Assembly: GCA_038142205.1 (NCBI GenBank) | Contig: JAYQJO010000001.1 | Location: 1,922,001 to 1,986,000 of the forward strand | Length of the DNA: 64,000 nucleotides | Source: UBA7359 sp038142205 | GTDB taxonomy: Bacteria; Pseudomonadota; Gammaproteobacteria; Eutrophobiales; Eutrophobiaceae | Direction: 5' to 3' | In this document: positions 54,767 to 64,000 of the stretch, piece after piece | How the letters are laid out: every line of letters begins with the position of its first letter | Position numbering within the stretch: the first letter of the stretch is position 1 | Translations under genes and position numbers: made by a program | The notes under the pieces: generated by a model | What the model saw: the letters and a program-made list of their open reading frames with translations, nothing else | Database searches by the model: none | What the model was told of the DNA's origin: nothing

Positions 54767-55725
54767 AAGTTCACGGCTTCCTTACCCATTGATGTTTCAA
54801 GACTTGTCGCTAGTATTTGTACCGCTAACTGTTCAAATGAAAGTCCAGCCTGTCTTGCTGCCATCGGTACAAGACTGTGGCTGGTCATTCCCGGAATCGT
54901 ATTAACTTCTATTAACCAGGGATTATTTTCTTTATCGATCATTAAATCGACACGACACCAACCACTAACACCGACTAACTTACTCGCACGTAATGCTAGC
55001 TGCCCTAAAGACTGTTCTACTTTTTCATCAAGCCCACAAGGACAAATATATTGCGTATCATCATCTTCGTACTTCGCCTGATAATCATAAAAGTCACGTT
55101 TCGTTTCTAACTTGATCATCGGCAATACCGCATTGGCTAATATAGGTATGGTGTATTCACTACCTTCAATCCAGCGTTCAGCCATGACATTGTCATCATA
55201 TTTATTTGCCTGTTTCCATGCAGAAGATAAATCATCAGCACTGATCACTTTACTCGCACCAACACTGGAACCTTCTCTTGCAGGTTTAACCATGATGGGT
55301 AATTGCAATTGTTTAGCTACCTCTTGCCAGTTGCTATCTTGATTCAGCTCTTCTGCAGCAGGTGTTGGTAATCCCGCCGCGTGCCAGATAGCCTTACAAC
55401 GTACTTTATCCATTGCTAATGCAGAACTCATTACACCACTGCCAGTATAAGGAATGCCTATGGTTTCCAGCGCACCTTGTATCGTACCGTCTTCTCCACC
55501 ACGACCATGTAGTGCAATAAATACACGATCGAAACCACCGTTCATTAACTGCTTGAATTCACTTTTACTAAAATCGATTGCATGCGCATCAATTCCTGAA
55601 TTGCAAAGTGCTGTATGAACAGCATTACCACTTTGTAATGAAATTTCACGTTCGGCTGATTCACCCCCCATTAACACGGCGACCTTACCAAAATCAGAGG
55701 CTTGATATTCAGGCAGCGTTAACAT
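54763..55725 (-). CDS. ddl: D-alanine--D-alanine ligase
   Basis: A 320-residue ATP-grasp ligase: VAVLMGGESAEREISLQSG, FIALHGRGGEDGTIQG, PIMVKPAREGSSVGAS, and the C-terminal WCRVDLMIDKENNPWLIEVNTIPGMTSHS. DdlB type. It makes the D-Ala-D-Ala dipeptide used by MurF. It overlaps murB by 7 bases and ftsQ by 4. Confidence 0.96.
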   Translation of the reverse strand: MLTLPEYQASDFGKVAVLMGGESAEREISLQSGNAVHTALCNSGIDAHAIDFSKSEFKQLMNGGFDRVFIALHGRGGEDGTIQGALETIGIPYTGSGVMSSALAMDKVRCKAIWHAAGLPTPAAEELNQDSNWQEVAKQLQLPIMVKPAREGSSVGASKVISADDLSSAWKQANKYDDNVMAERWIEGSEYTIPILANAVLPMIKLETKRDFYDYQAKYEDDDTQYICPCGLDEKVEQSLGQLALRASKLVGVSGWCRVDLMIDKENNPWLIEVNTIPGMTSHSLVPMAARQAGLSFEQLAVQILATSLETSMGKEAVNL

Positions 55726-56684
55726 TGATTTGCCTCCTTATCACCAATGATTCTGACTTCTGGAATTAATTTAATGCCGTGTTTTTCATAAACAGTGGCA
55801 TGCACCAGTTCGATTAAATTCTCAATATCTGATGAACTTGCATTACCAGCATTAATAATAAAATTGGCATGTTTTTCTGAAACAACAGCACCACCAATTT
55901 TCTTTCCTTTTAAACCGGATACTTCAATAAGCCTTGCTGCATAATCCTTATCCGGATTTCTGAAAACAGACCCACAACTATGTTGACCTAATGGTTGCGC
56001 TTTTGCGCGCTCGGTCAATATCGTTTTCATACTTCGTTCAATTTCTTCCTGACTTGAAACATCTAAATTCAAGGTACAGGAGACAAACCATTCATCATCT
56101 GCAAGTGAAACTGCACGATAACCTGTTTCAAAGTCATCACGGTTATACTGTTTTATTTCTCCTTCTCTGTTAATGGTTTCAACATTCTTTACATAGCGCC
56201 ATGTCTCACCACCATAGGCTCCGGCATTCATAGCTAATGCACCGCCAATAGAACCGGGTATGGATGCCAGAAACTCAATACCAGACAAGCCCTGCTTTGC
56301 TGCAAAACGAGCTACCTTTGCACAAGTAACACCTGCTCCTATTTTCAATTCAGTTTCGTCAATACATTCAATCTCTTTCAGCACACTAACGACTGAAATC
56401 ACAACACCAGACAAGCCGCTGTCCCTGACTAATAAATTACTCCCTAAACCAACCCAGGTAATATTTATTCCACTAGGCAAGTTCGACATGAATTCAGATA
56501 AATCATTTATATCTGCTGCAATATAAAAATATTCCGCATTGCCACCGGTTTTCCATGAAGTATGACGTGACATGGGTTCTTGCTCACGCAATTCACCTCG
56601 TAACAATGATTTGTTAATACACATTGTCATGCCGTTATTAATAACCTTCTGTAATGTTTGTATTTCATTTTCACTATTCAACAA
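55719..56684 (-). CDS. murB: UDP-N-acetylmuramate dehydrogenase MurB
   Basis: A 321-residue FAD enzyme of the short (type IIa) MurB class. It has SRHTSWKTGGNAEYF, WVGLGSNLLVRDSG, FLASIPGSIGGALAMNAGAYGGE, and PLGQHSCGSVFRNP with the Ser/Cys acid-base region. It reduces UDP-GlcNAc-enolpyruvate to UDP-MurNAc. The N-terminal ~20 residues are a little longer than usual, so a start at a later ATG (near MTMCINK) is possible. Confidence 0.95.
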   Translation of the reverse strand: MLNSENEIQTLQKVINNGMTMCINKSLLRGELREQEPMSRHTSWKTGGNAEYFYIAADINDLSEFMSNLPSGINITWVGLGSNLLVRDSGLSGVVISVVSVLKEIECIDETELKIGAGVTCAKVARFAAKQGLSGIEFLASIPGSIGGALAMNAGAYGGETWRYVKNVETINREGEIKQYNRDDFETGYRAVSLADDEWFVSCTLNLDVSSQEEIERSMKTILTERAKAQPLGQHSCGSVFRNPDKDYAARLIEVSGLKGKKIGGAVVSEKHANFIINAGNASSSDIENLIELVHATVYEKHGIKLIPEVRIIGDKEANQC

Positions 56685-56695
56685 AGTCGTACACC

Positions 56696-58108
56696 CTAAT
56701 GCACAGCGTTCGAATAAAGTTGTTTTGATATAGCCCCTATATCACCTGCACCCAAGGTCAGTAACACATCATTTTCTTCAAGCAGACTTGAAAGTACATC
56801 CGTCACCGTTGCCTTATCTTCAACAAATATAGGTTCGACATTTCCTCTTAAACGAATCGCACGACATAAAGAACGACTGTCTGCTCCGGCTATCGGCTCT
56901 TCACCGGCCGAATACACATCAAGCACGAGAAGGCAATCAGCACCTGAAAGCACATGACTAAAGTCTTCAAATAAATCTCTTAGTCGCGTATAACGGTGAG
57001 GTTGATAAACAGCAACTAAACGTCGATCAAGCCAACCTGCTTTGATCGCATCAAAGATAGCTTCAATTTCAGTAGGATGATGCGCATAATCATCAATTAA
57101 GGTTACTTTTTTATTATTTATGCTGATATCACCACGTACATGACAACGACGTGATATGCCTTGAAATTGAGATAATGCATTAACAATGTCTTTATCACTG
57201 ACACCTAGCTCATGAGCGATAACTATAGACGCTAATGCATTCAGCAAATTATGTTTGCCGGGCAGATTTAATTCGATGTTCAACCAGTCTTTTTTATCTT
57301 TGCGTGAAACTTTAAACCAGGTTTTGGTATTTTCCTGTTTTATTAATTCAGCATTGTAATCAGCTTCAAAATCCATTCCATAGGTCACAACAGGCTTCGT
57401 TACTTCAGGTAATATTTTACGTACACCTTCATCATCTATGCATAAGATAGCCAAACCATAGAAAGGTAGTTGGTGTAAGAACTCAACAAAATTATGTCGT
57501 AAATTTGTAAAGTCTCCCGCATAAGTATCCAGATGGTCGGCATCTATATTTGTTATCACTGAAATAACTGGATAAAGATGTAAAAAAGAAGCATCGCTTT
57601 CATCTGCCTCAGCCACGATGTACTTTCCTGTGCCGAGTCGAGCGTGTGAACCTGAGCTATTCAATAAGCCACCAATAACATAGGTTGGATCAAGCCCGCC
57701 CTCAGCCAACACGCTGGCAACAAGGCTTGTTGTTGTTGTTTTTCCATGTGTCCCAGCAATGGCAATGCCCTGACTGAAACGCATTAATTCTGCAAGCATT
57801 TCTGCTCTTCTTACTATTGGAATTCGTTTTTTACGTGCGATAACTATTTCTTCATTATTTTCATCAATCGCACTTGTCACAACAACCACATCCACATCAC
57901 TAATGTTATCCGCTGAGTGTCCAACAAAAACATTAACGCCTAATGACTCGAGTCTTGCAGTAATCGTATTCTGTTTTATATCTGAACCACTTACTTGATA
58001 ACCAAGATTTTTTAATACTTCGGCAATTCCGCCCATACCAGCACCACCAATACCGACGAAATGAATATGTTTAACACGCCCCATAGCATGTGTATTCGTA
58101 TCAGGCAT
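56696..58108 (-). CDS. murC: UDP-N-acetylmuramate--L-alanine ligase MurC
   Basis: About 470 residues. The start chosen is ATG 58108 (MPDTNTHAMGRVKHIHFVGIGG), which overlaps the murG stop by 8 bases. A longer start at 58141 would overlap more. It has the UDP loop VGIGGAGMGGIAEVL, the ATP loop GTHGKTTTTS and the DDYAHHPTEI motif. It adds L-Ala to UDP-MurNAc. Confidence 0.95.
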   Translation of the reverse strand: MPDTNTHAMGRVKHIHFVGIGGAGMGGIAEVLKNLGYQVSGSDIKQNTITARLESLGVNVFVGHSADNISDVDVVVVTSAIDENNEEIVIARKKRIPIVRRAEMLAELMRFSQGIAIAGTHGKTTTTSLVASVLAEGGLDPTYVIGGLLNSSGSHARLGTGKYIVAEADESDASFLHLYPVISVITNIDADHLDTYAGDFTNLRHNFVEFLHQLPFYGLAILCIDDEGVRKILPEVTKPVVTYGMDFEADYNAELIKQENTKTWFKVSRKDKKDWLNIELNLPGKHNLLNALASIVIAHELGVSDKDIVNALSQFQGISRRCHVRGDISINNKKVTLIDDYAHHPTEIEAIFDAIKAGWLDRRLVAVYQPHRYTRLRDLFEDFSHVLSGADCLLVLDVYSAGEEPIAGADSRSLCRAIRLRGNVEPIFVEDKATVTDVLSSLLEENDVLLTLGAGDIGAISKQLYSNAVH

Positions 58109-59186
58109 GAATCGCCTCCATACAATGTCTTGCGACATCATTTGTCGCTTCTGGCTTTGCCAAAGAATGTGCTTTGTTAGCCATTTGTAACAGTTGTTCT
58201 GGCGCTTGATACCACTTTATTAATAACTCTTTTATTTTTTCGCTATTTAATTGTGTTTCCTGAATCAGAACAGCAGCACCTTCTTTGACAAGATAATTTG
58301 CATTACTTGTTTGGTGATCATCGACTGCATAAGGAAACGGAATTAATACTGAGGCAATACCTGTTGCGGCTAATTCAGCAATAGTTAAGGCACCTGCACG
58401 GCAGATAACAATATCGGCCCAGGAATAAACTTCGGCCATATCTTTAATAAATGGCAAGACTTCAACATCTACATTGTGTTTCTTATAAGCTTGCTGTGTA
58501 CCAGCGACATGCCGTTCACCACATTGATGTTTTATTTTGTACTGAACGTCATTGCCGAGACTTGAAATAGCTTCTGGGATAACTTCATTTAATTTTCTTG
58601 CGCCAAGACTGCCGCCCAATACTAATACTTTTAATACACTTGAATCACGTTTTACATAACGCTGCACAGGTTTAATTATATTGGTAATGTTATCACGAAC
58701 AGGGTTACCAGTAATAGTTATTTTTTTGGCGTCCTTAAATGCACCGGGAAAAGCAGCCATGACTGAAATAGCAAAAGGTGCTAACAACTTATTGGTTAAG
58801 CCTGCTATAGCGTTTTGTTCATGTATCAATAACGGGATACGCATTAACCATGCTGCTACACCACCCGGGCCACTGGCAAAGCCACCCATACCAAGAACAA
58901 CGACCGGGCGTACTTTAATCATAATCATTAATGCCTGGACTAATGCAATCATCAACATAAAAGGCGTAAACAATAACCTTAAGGGACCATTACCTCTGAC
59001 ACCTGAAACATTAATCTTTAATAAAGGATAGCCATGCTCAGGTACAACGCTTGTTTCCATACCTTTTTCTGAACCCAACCAGAAAAGTTGAAAACCATTC
59101 TCTTTCAACTTATCAGCGACAGCCAACGCCGGATAAATATGCCCGCCTGTTCCGCCTGCCATGATTAAAATATTTTTATCATGCAT
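58101..59186 (-). CDS. murG: Lipid II synthase MurG (GlcNAc transferase)
   Basis: A 361-residue GT28 enzyme: MAGGTGGHIYPALAVA (lipid I side), GMGGFASGPGGVAAW, LIHEQNAIAGLTN, and the donor site VLGGSLGARKLNE and CRAGALTIAELAATGIASVLIPFP. It makes lipid II at the inner membrane. The start overlaps the ftsW stop by 8 bases. Confidence 0.96.
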   Translation of the reverse strand: MHDKNILIMAGGTGGHIYPALAVADKLKENGFQLFWLGSEKGMETSVVPEHGYPLLKINVSGVRGNGPLRLLFTPFMLMIALVQALMIMIKVRPVVVLGMGGFASGPGGVAAWLMRIPLLIHEQNAIAGLTNKLLAPFAISVMAAFPGAFKDAKKITITGNPVRDNITNIIKPVQRYVKRDSSVLKVLVLGGSLGARKLNEVIPEAISSLGNDVQYKIKHQCGERHVAGTQQAYKKHNVDVEVLPFIKDMAEVYSWADIVICRAGALTIAELAATGIASVLIPFPYAVDDHQTSNANYLVKEGAAVLIQETQLNSEKIKELLIKWYQAPEQLLQMANKAHSLAKPEATNDVARHCMEAIHA

Positions 59187-60381
59187 AAGCCGGCACCACT
59201 TTGGGCATTACGTTGCGCGTATCTTGCCTGTTTTCGTACTCAATACGTAACAGAATTGCTAACAAGACACAGTAAACAATCAAACTATTACCACCGTAAC
59301 TCATTAACGGTAAGGTCAATCCTTTTGTTGGCAGAACGCCCATATTTACTCCGATATTGATATAAGCTTGTATACCAATAATTAAACCAATACCGTAGGC
59401 AAAGTATGCAGCAAAATATTTCTCAACACGTTCAGCAATATGACCAATAACAAAAGCACGCCAAACAATAAAAGAATAAAGAAGTATAATGACTATGCTG
59501 CCAATAAGACCGAGTTCTTCGGCAATAACAGAGAAAATAAAATCAGTATGCGCCTCTGGTAAATAGAATAATTTTTGAACACTACTGCCTAATCCAGCAC
59601 CAAACCAGTCGCCACGACCAAATGCGATTAATGCCTGTGTTAATTGAAAGCCACTGTCATAAGGATCTTTCCAGGGATCAACAAAACTCATTAAGCGTTG
59701 CATACGATAAGGAGATAGAACGGCTAATGTTATTAGTGCACTAACAGCAACAGAACCCCATGCACAAAAACGGCTTAATGGAATACCGGCCATAAACAAC
59801 ATGCCTAAAGCAGTAGTAAACAAGACCACTGTCGCGCCAAAGTCAGGCTCGAGTAATAATAAAGCTGAAATTAAAGTTAAAACTGTAATCGGTCTTATAA
59901 AGCCTTTAAAGTCAGTACGAACTGTTTCAGAATGGCGAACAAGATAGCTTGCCAAATAAGCTATCACACATAATTTAACTGGTTCTGATGCCTGCAATGA
60001 AAATGGACCAAGCTGTATCCAACGAACACTACCATTCACTTCTTTACCTATTCCCGGAATAAGAATTAAAACCAGCATAAAAATAGCTAGTAGTAACAGT
60101 GCCATGCTGGTTTTTTCCCATAAGCGCATAGGGACTTTCAAAACAACCATACTAATAGACAGTCCTATCATTGCAGCAAAGCCTTGTCGCCAGAAGTAAT
60201 GCATGGGATCTTCGAATTCTTTAGCAGAAATAGAAATCGATGCTGAAGTCATCATGACCAGACCAACAAAGATGATCATTAAGGAAATACCCATTAACCA
60301 GAGGTCATATCCGGCAATCAATTTATTTTTTACATGATAATGTGATGATAAAGTCGCTTGTTTTTTATTTCGTGCAGTCAT
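59179..60381 (-). CDS. ftsW: Septal peptidoglycan polymerase FtsW
   Basis: A SEDS-family protein of about 400 residues with roughly ten membrane segments. It has RWIQLGPFSLQASEPVKL (active-site region with the conserved Asp-equivalent loop), LEPDFGAT, and the C-terminal KGLTLPLMSYGGNSL. The start is placed at the ATG of the TAATG junction with murD (60381); a TTG two codons earlier is less likely. It works with FtsI, which lies outside the window. Confidence 0.94.
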   Translation of the reverse strand: MTARNKKQATLSSHYHVKNKLIAGYDLWLMGISLMIIFVGLVMMTSASISISAKEFEDPMHYFWRQGFAAMIGLSISMVVLKVPMRLWEKTSMALLLLAIFMLVLILIPGIGKEVNGSVRWIQLGPFSLQASEPVKLCVIAYLASYLVRHSETVRTDFKGFIRPITVLTLISALLLLEPDFGATVVLFTTALGMLFMAGIPLSRFCAWGSVAVSALITLAVLSPYRMQRLMSFVDPWKDPYDSGFQLTQALIAFGRGDWFGAGLGSSVQKLFYLPEAHTDFIFSVIAEELGLIGSIVIILLYSFIVWRAFVIGHIAERVEKYFAAYFAYGIGLIIGIQAYINIGVNMGVLPTKGLTLPLMSYGGNSLIVYCVLLAILLRIEYENRQDTRNVMPKVVPAYA

Positions 60382-61760
60382 TAACAAGCCCCCAGTGCGT
60401 TAACAGCACTAACAAACACACCACCACGCTCTTGATAATTCTTGTACATATCAAGACTGGCACAAGCTGGCGCAAGTAGTACTTGATCGCCTGATTCAGC
60501 ACATTGGCTTGCTTTAACTACTGCTTCATCCATATCAGAAACGAACTCGCAACTAACATCCGAACCGATAACTTCTTTTATTTTTTTAGCATCAACACCC
60601 AGCAATAAAACATTTTTCACATACTGTTTAACTATAGGCTTCAATCCCGATAAATCAGCACCTTTACTATCACCACCAGCTATTAAAATAATTTTGCCTG
60701 TTTCACAAAGCCCCTTTATTGAGGCAACACAGGCACCGACATTGGTTGCCTTTGAATCGTTGTACCAATGAACGTTATTAATTGTTTTTACCAGCTGGCA
60801 TCGATGTTCTAAACCTTTAAACGTTTTTAACGTTTCTATCATCGCTTGTTTAGGAACGTTAATAGAATCAGCCAACGCCATAGCAGCTAATGCATTAGCC
60901 ATATTGTGCTCACCTTTGATGAGCAATTCGTTTTGATTAATGATCTTTTCTTTACCGTGGCAAAGAAAGACATCATCTGATTCCTTAATCAAACCGAAAT
61001 TATTATCTTGCGGTTTATCTAATGAAAACGAAATGCTTTTCCTTGAAGCATCAGTCATTGCATTAACTATGGCGTCATCTTTATTAACAACCATGACACC
61101 CTGGCCAGAATAGATCTTGTTCTTCGCGTTAGCATAATCTTCCAAAGAGGCATAGCGATCCATATGGTCGGGCGACACATTTAAAACCGCACTGGCATGC
61201 GCATTTAATGAAAAGGTTGTCTCCAACTGAAAACTGGATAACTCTAAAACATAAACATCTGGTGTTGCTTCATTCAACAAATCAAGCACTGGTGTTCCCA
61301 GGTTTCCACCAACACATGTTTTTAAACCTGCATTATGCGTCATTTCAGCAACCAACGTTGTTACAGTACTTTTTCCATTTGAACCAGAAATAGCAATAAT
61401 CGGTGCGTTTGCCTGCTGACAAAATAATTCAACATCTCCAATAACAGGAATGCCATTAGCAATAGCTTGTTTAATATTCTCTTCTTGCAGCGATATGCCT
61501 GGGCTTAAAACCACTTGTTCTGCAGCTAATAAAACCTCTTTCTTTATTTCTCCAAGATAAGCTGGCACTAAAATAAATTCATCGTTAAAACTTGTTAGCT
61601 CTGGCGGCTCAAGACGACTATCAATCACAGCGATGTTTAAACCCTGCTTGCTTAAATAACGAACGCATGAAAGCCCGGTCTTTCCTAGACCAACTATAAC
61701 CACATCAAAATGTAAGTTAGTTTCATTCATGGTCATCTTCTTTTCTGCATTACAAAGCAA
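60381..61760 (-). CDS. murD: UDP-N-acetylmuramoylalanine--D-glutamate ligase MurD
   Basis: Up to 459 residues. It has VVIVGLGKTGLSCVRYL at the N-terminus, the ATP loop ISGSNGKSTVTTLV, NVSPDHMDRY, and HWYNDSKATNVGAC. The annotated start at 61760 adds about 11 residues before MNETNLHF; the ATG at 61727 (MNETNL) is an alternative nearer the usual N-terminus. It adds D-Glu. It follows mraY after 10 bases. Confidence 0.95.
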   Translation of the reverse strand: MLCNAEKKMTMNETNLHFDVVIVGLGKTGLSCVRYLSKQGLNIAVIDSRLEPPELTSFNDEFILVPAYLGEIKKEVLLAAEQVVLSPGISLQEENIKQAIANGIPVIGDVELFCQQANAPIIAISGSNGKSTVTTLVAEMTHNAGLKTCVGGNLGTPVLDLLNEATPDVYVLELSSFQLETTFSLNAHASAVLNVSPDHMDRYASLEDYANAKNKIYSGQGVMVVNKDDAIVNAMTDASRKSISFSLDKPQDNNFGLIKESDDVFLCHGKEKIINQNELLIKGEHNMANALAAMALADSINVPKQAMIETLKTFKGLEHRCQLVKTINNVHWYNDSKATNVGACVASIKGLCETGKIILIAGGDSKGADLSGLKPIVKQYVKNVLLLGVDAKKIKEVIGSDVSCEFVSDMDEAVVKASQCAESGDQVLLAPACASLDMYKNYQERGGVFVSAVNALGAC

Positions 61761-61770
61761 GCAATCGTCC

Positions 61771-62853
61771 TCAACGTATCTTCAAACTGGCCAAACCAAT
61801 CAATACCAGCATCACCGTTACTATCCAGAATCGCACGATGACGCGAGGTTCCGGCCAACCTTTAAGTTCATAGTGATGATGCAATGGCGCCATTTTAAAA
61901 ATTCTTTTACCGGTCAATTTATAAGAACCGACCTGTAAGATGACCGAGACAGTTTCCATAACAAAAATACCGCCCATAATAAAAAGCACCAGTTCCTGTC
62001 TTGTTACAACTGCAACAACACCCAAAGCGGCACCTAGTGCTAAAGCACCTATATCACCCATAAATACCTGTGCGGGATAAGTGTTGAACCAAAGAAAGCC
62101 AAGACCGGCTCCGGTAATGGCAGCACAAAAAACTGCAACTTCACCTACGCCAGGAACATAAGGAATGCCAAGATACTCAGCGAAGCGAATATGACCGGTG
62201 GCATAAGCAAAGATAGCTAAAGCACCGGCAACTAATACTGTCGGCAGTATTGCTAAGCCATCAAGCCCATCTGTTAAGTTGACGGCATTACTTGAACCAA
62301 CAATGACAAAGTAAGCTAGTACAATATAGAACCAACCTAAATCAAAAACCCATGATTTAACAAAGGGGATTATTAATTCTGTTTCTACAGGTAGTGTTGC
62401 TGATTGATATAAATAAAGAGCTGCACCTATGCCTACAATCGATTGTGCTGCGTATTTATAGCGTGCTATTAAACCTTTCGAATCGTTGTAAATAACTTTC
62501 TTGTAATCATCAACCAAACCGATAAGGCCAAATAGAAAAGTAACAATCAAGCAAACCAAAACATAGCGATTACTGATATCAGCCCAACATAAAGTACTAA
62601 AAATAATTGAAACCAGAATTAACAAACCGCCCATTGTTGGCGTACCTGATTTTTGCAGATGCGACTCAGGCCCATCGTCTCTAACACTTTGGCCAATTTG
62701 ATTATGTGTTAATCGACGTATTAAATAGGGACCAAATACAAAAGAAATAAATAGCGCAGTTAACACACCCAGAATTACCCGTAGTGTTAAATAATTGAAG
62801 ACGTTAAAACCGCTATAAAATTGAGTCAGATATTCAGTCAGCCAAAGTAACAT
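61771..62853 (-). CDS. mraY: Phospho-MurNAc-pentapeptide transferase MraY
   Basis: A 360-residue polytopic enzyme: GTPTMGGLLIL, LVDDYKKV (Asp-Asp), NAVNLTDGLDGLAI and FMGDIGALALGAALG, then the MAPLHHHYELKGW histidine motif. It makes lipid I from undecaprenyl phosphate. It abuts murF with no gap. Confidence 0.97.
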   Translation of the reverse strand: MLLWLTEYLTQFYSGFNVFNYLTLRVILGVLTALFISFVFGPYLIRRLTHNQIGQSVRDDGPESHLQKSGTPTMGGLLILVSIIFSTLCWADISNRYVLVCLIVTFLFGLIGLVDDYKKVIYNDSKGLIARYKYAAQSIVGIGAALYLYQSATLPVETELIIPFVKSWVFDLGWFYIVLAYFVIVGSSNAVNLTDGLDGLAILPTVLVAGALAIFAYATGHIRFAEYLGIPYVPGVGEVAVFCAAITGAGLGFLWFNTYPAQVFMGDIGALALGAALGVVAVVTRQELVLFIMGGIFVMETVSVILQVGSYKLTGKRIFKMAPLHHHYELKGWPEPRVIVRFWIVTVMLVLIGLASLKIR

Positions 62854-64000
62854 TTATTTTTGCTCCTCAACTAATGAATTAACAACGCGATCCATTTGCA
62901 TATAACGCGAACCTTTAACCAATAAAGTCGTATCTTCAGTTAATGAATCCAACAAACTGTTTTCAAGTTCATCATAAGAAATAAAATGAACTGCTCCCTT
63001 ACCAAAACTTTGTTTTGCATGAAGGCTCAATTCACCAATACAAAACAAACCATCAATGCCTGTTGATCGCGCTAACCTTCCAGCTTCTTTGTGATGTTCT
63101 ATAGCTGTTTCGCCAAGTTCACCCATATCACCTAATACCAGATAGCGAGAACCACTGTATTTATTCAAGACATTGATTGCAGCACTTAGTGACTTTGGAT
63201 TTGCATTGTAAGTATCATCAATAATACGGGATCCTTGTTTGCCTGCTTTCACCTGCAAACGCCCTTTGACCGGTGACATTTTTTCAAGGCCTGCTTTTAC
63301 TGTTTCTAGTGAAACACCCAGGCTTAAACAACAGGCCGCTGCCGCTAATGCATTCATTACATTATGTTCGCCAGAAAGAGACAAAGTAATATCGATTGAT
63401 TGTTGGGCACAATGCAACTCAAACCTGATCGCATTGGTTTCAGTTAGCGCCTCAATATTTTTTGCTGTTACATTTGCTGAGCTTGACTTGATACCGAAGC
63501 TAAACTGTTTTAAATGTTCACATGTTTCTTTCCAAAAATCAGCATACTCATCATCTGCATTAATAATGGCTGTGCCGGAAGGCTGTAAACCAGAATAGAT
63601 CTCTGCTTTTGCTTTCGCAACACCTTCTATACTGCCAAACCCTTCCAGATGCGAAGGTGCACATTGTGTGATAACAGCAACATTTGGACGTGCTATTGAA
63701 CTTAACCATTCAATTTCACCCGGATGATTTGCTCCCATTTCAATGACAGCGTATTGATGTTTTTTGTCTAAACCAAACAAGGTTAATGGCACACCAATAT
63801 CATTATTAAAATTTCCGGCTGTCGCATGTACTTCAGAAATTTCCGAAAGAATACTACTGGCCATTTCCTTAACTGTTGTCTTGCCATTACTGCCGGTAAT
63901 AGCAACAAGCGGAATAGATAATTCCTCACGCCAACTTATCGCCAACAGCCCCATCGCTTTGCGTGTATCCTCAACTTTTAATACGGGTCTGAAATGACGA
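62854..64000 (-). CDS. murF: UDP-MurNAc-tripeptide--D-Ala-D-Ala ligase MurF (cut by window edge)
   Basis: The reading frame continues to the right edge without a stop. Residues before the first ATG in the window (RHFRPVLKVEDTRKA, then MGLLAISWR) match the MurF domain 1, so the gene starts outside. The ATP loop ITGSNGKTTVKEM, EMGANHPGEIEWL and DDTYNANPKSLSAA identify MurF. It adds D-Ala-D-Ala. About 382 residues are visible of the usual ~450. Confidence 0.96.
   Translation of the reverse strand, partial: RHFRPVLKVEDTRKAMGLLAISWREELSIPLVAITGSNGKTTVKEMASSILSEISEVHATAGNFNNDIGVPLTLFGLDKKHQYAVIEMGANHPGEIEWLSSIARPNVAVITQCAPSHLEGFGSIEGVAKAKAEIYSGLQPSGTAIINADDEYADFWKETCEHLKQFSFGIKSSSANVTAKNIEALTETNAIRFELHCAQQSIDITLSLSGEHNVMNALAAAACCLSLGVSLETVKAGLEKMSPVKGRLQVKAGKQGSRIIDDTYNANPKSLSAAINVLNKYSGSRYLVLGDMGELGETAIEHHKEAGRLARSTGIDGLFCIGELSLHAKQSFGKGAVHFISYDELENSLLDSLTEDTTLLVKGSRYMQMDRVVNSLVEEQK

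Noticed and set aside
1..64000. tRNA, rRNA, CRISPR array, insertion sequence or prophage
   Set aside because: I looked in the gaps (all under 300 bases) and saw no cloverleaf, repeat-spacer pattern, transposase, integrase or phage structural gene.

Overview
The window is a chromosomal segment of an AT-rich gammaproteobacterium, probably free-living or host-associated and with type IV pili. The assignment rests on three things: the division and cell-wall gene order murF-mraY-murD-ftsW-murG-murC-murB-ddl-ftsQ-ftsA-ftsZ-lpxC; the run dciA / M23 peptidase / secA / argJ / mutT / yacG / zapD / coaE / pilD-pilC-pilB; and the pilS-pilR-pilA locus. I cannot place it more precisely than Gammaproteobacteria.

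Layout. (1) 1-15.1 kb, minus strand: one tightly packed surface-polysaccharide operon. It starts with a winged-helix regulator (15074), followed by a glycosyltransferase, a B12-type radical SAM enzyme, a HddA-like sugar kinase, a two-subunit thiamine-diphosphate E1 enzyme, a ColD-like PLP dehydratase, a HddC-like nucleotidyltransferase, an SDR epimerase, a NUDIX enzyme, a Wzm/Wzt ABC exporter, a sulfotransferase-like protein and glycosyltransferases. I infer that it makes, activates and exports a glycan containing an unusual, possibly two-carbon-branched deoxy-sugar. (2) 15.2-22.9 kb, minus strand: two tandem type IV pilins under a sigma-54 promoter. Downstream are two GT-C/TPR membrane proteins, a DPM1-like GT2, a methyltransferase and a GT4, a candidate pilin or surface glycosylation set. 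(3) 23.2-26.1 kb: PilR/PilS. (4) 26.3-38.4 kb: sucCD, nadE, an orphan GT-C protein, bamD, rluD, pgeF, a glutamate-dehydrogenase family enzyme, and clpB with a clear sigma-32 promoter. (5) 38.5-44.1 kb: pilB-pilC-pilD-coaE-zapD-yacG. (6) 44-64 kb: mutT, argJ, secA, M23 peptidase, dciA, lpxC and the dcw cluster, with murF running off the right edge.

Sequence quality matters here. At least ten small indels interrupt otherwise well-conserved reading frames in eight genes, including the essential ftsZ and bamD. Most sit in homopolymers or dinucleotide repeats. The simplest explanation is consensus error in the assembly, so I annotate these loci as single genes spanning the frameshift. An in-frame TGA near the end of pgeF may be of the same kind.

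The most interesting candidate system is the sugar pathway at about 6-13.5 kb. It has a PDH-type E1 alpha/beta pair without E2 or E3, next to a PLP enzyme whose catalytic lysine is replaced by histidine, a heptose-type kinase and nucleotidyltransferase pair, and a radical SAM enzyme. Also notable are a PilB that lacks the usual tetracysteine zinc site, and the GT-C/TPR cluster behind the duplicated pilins.
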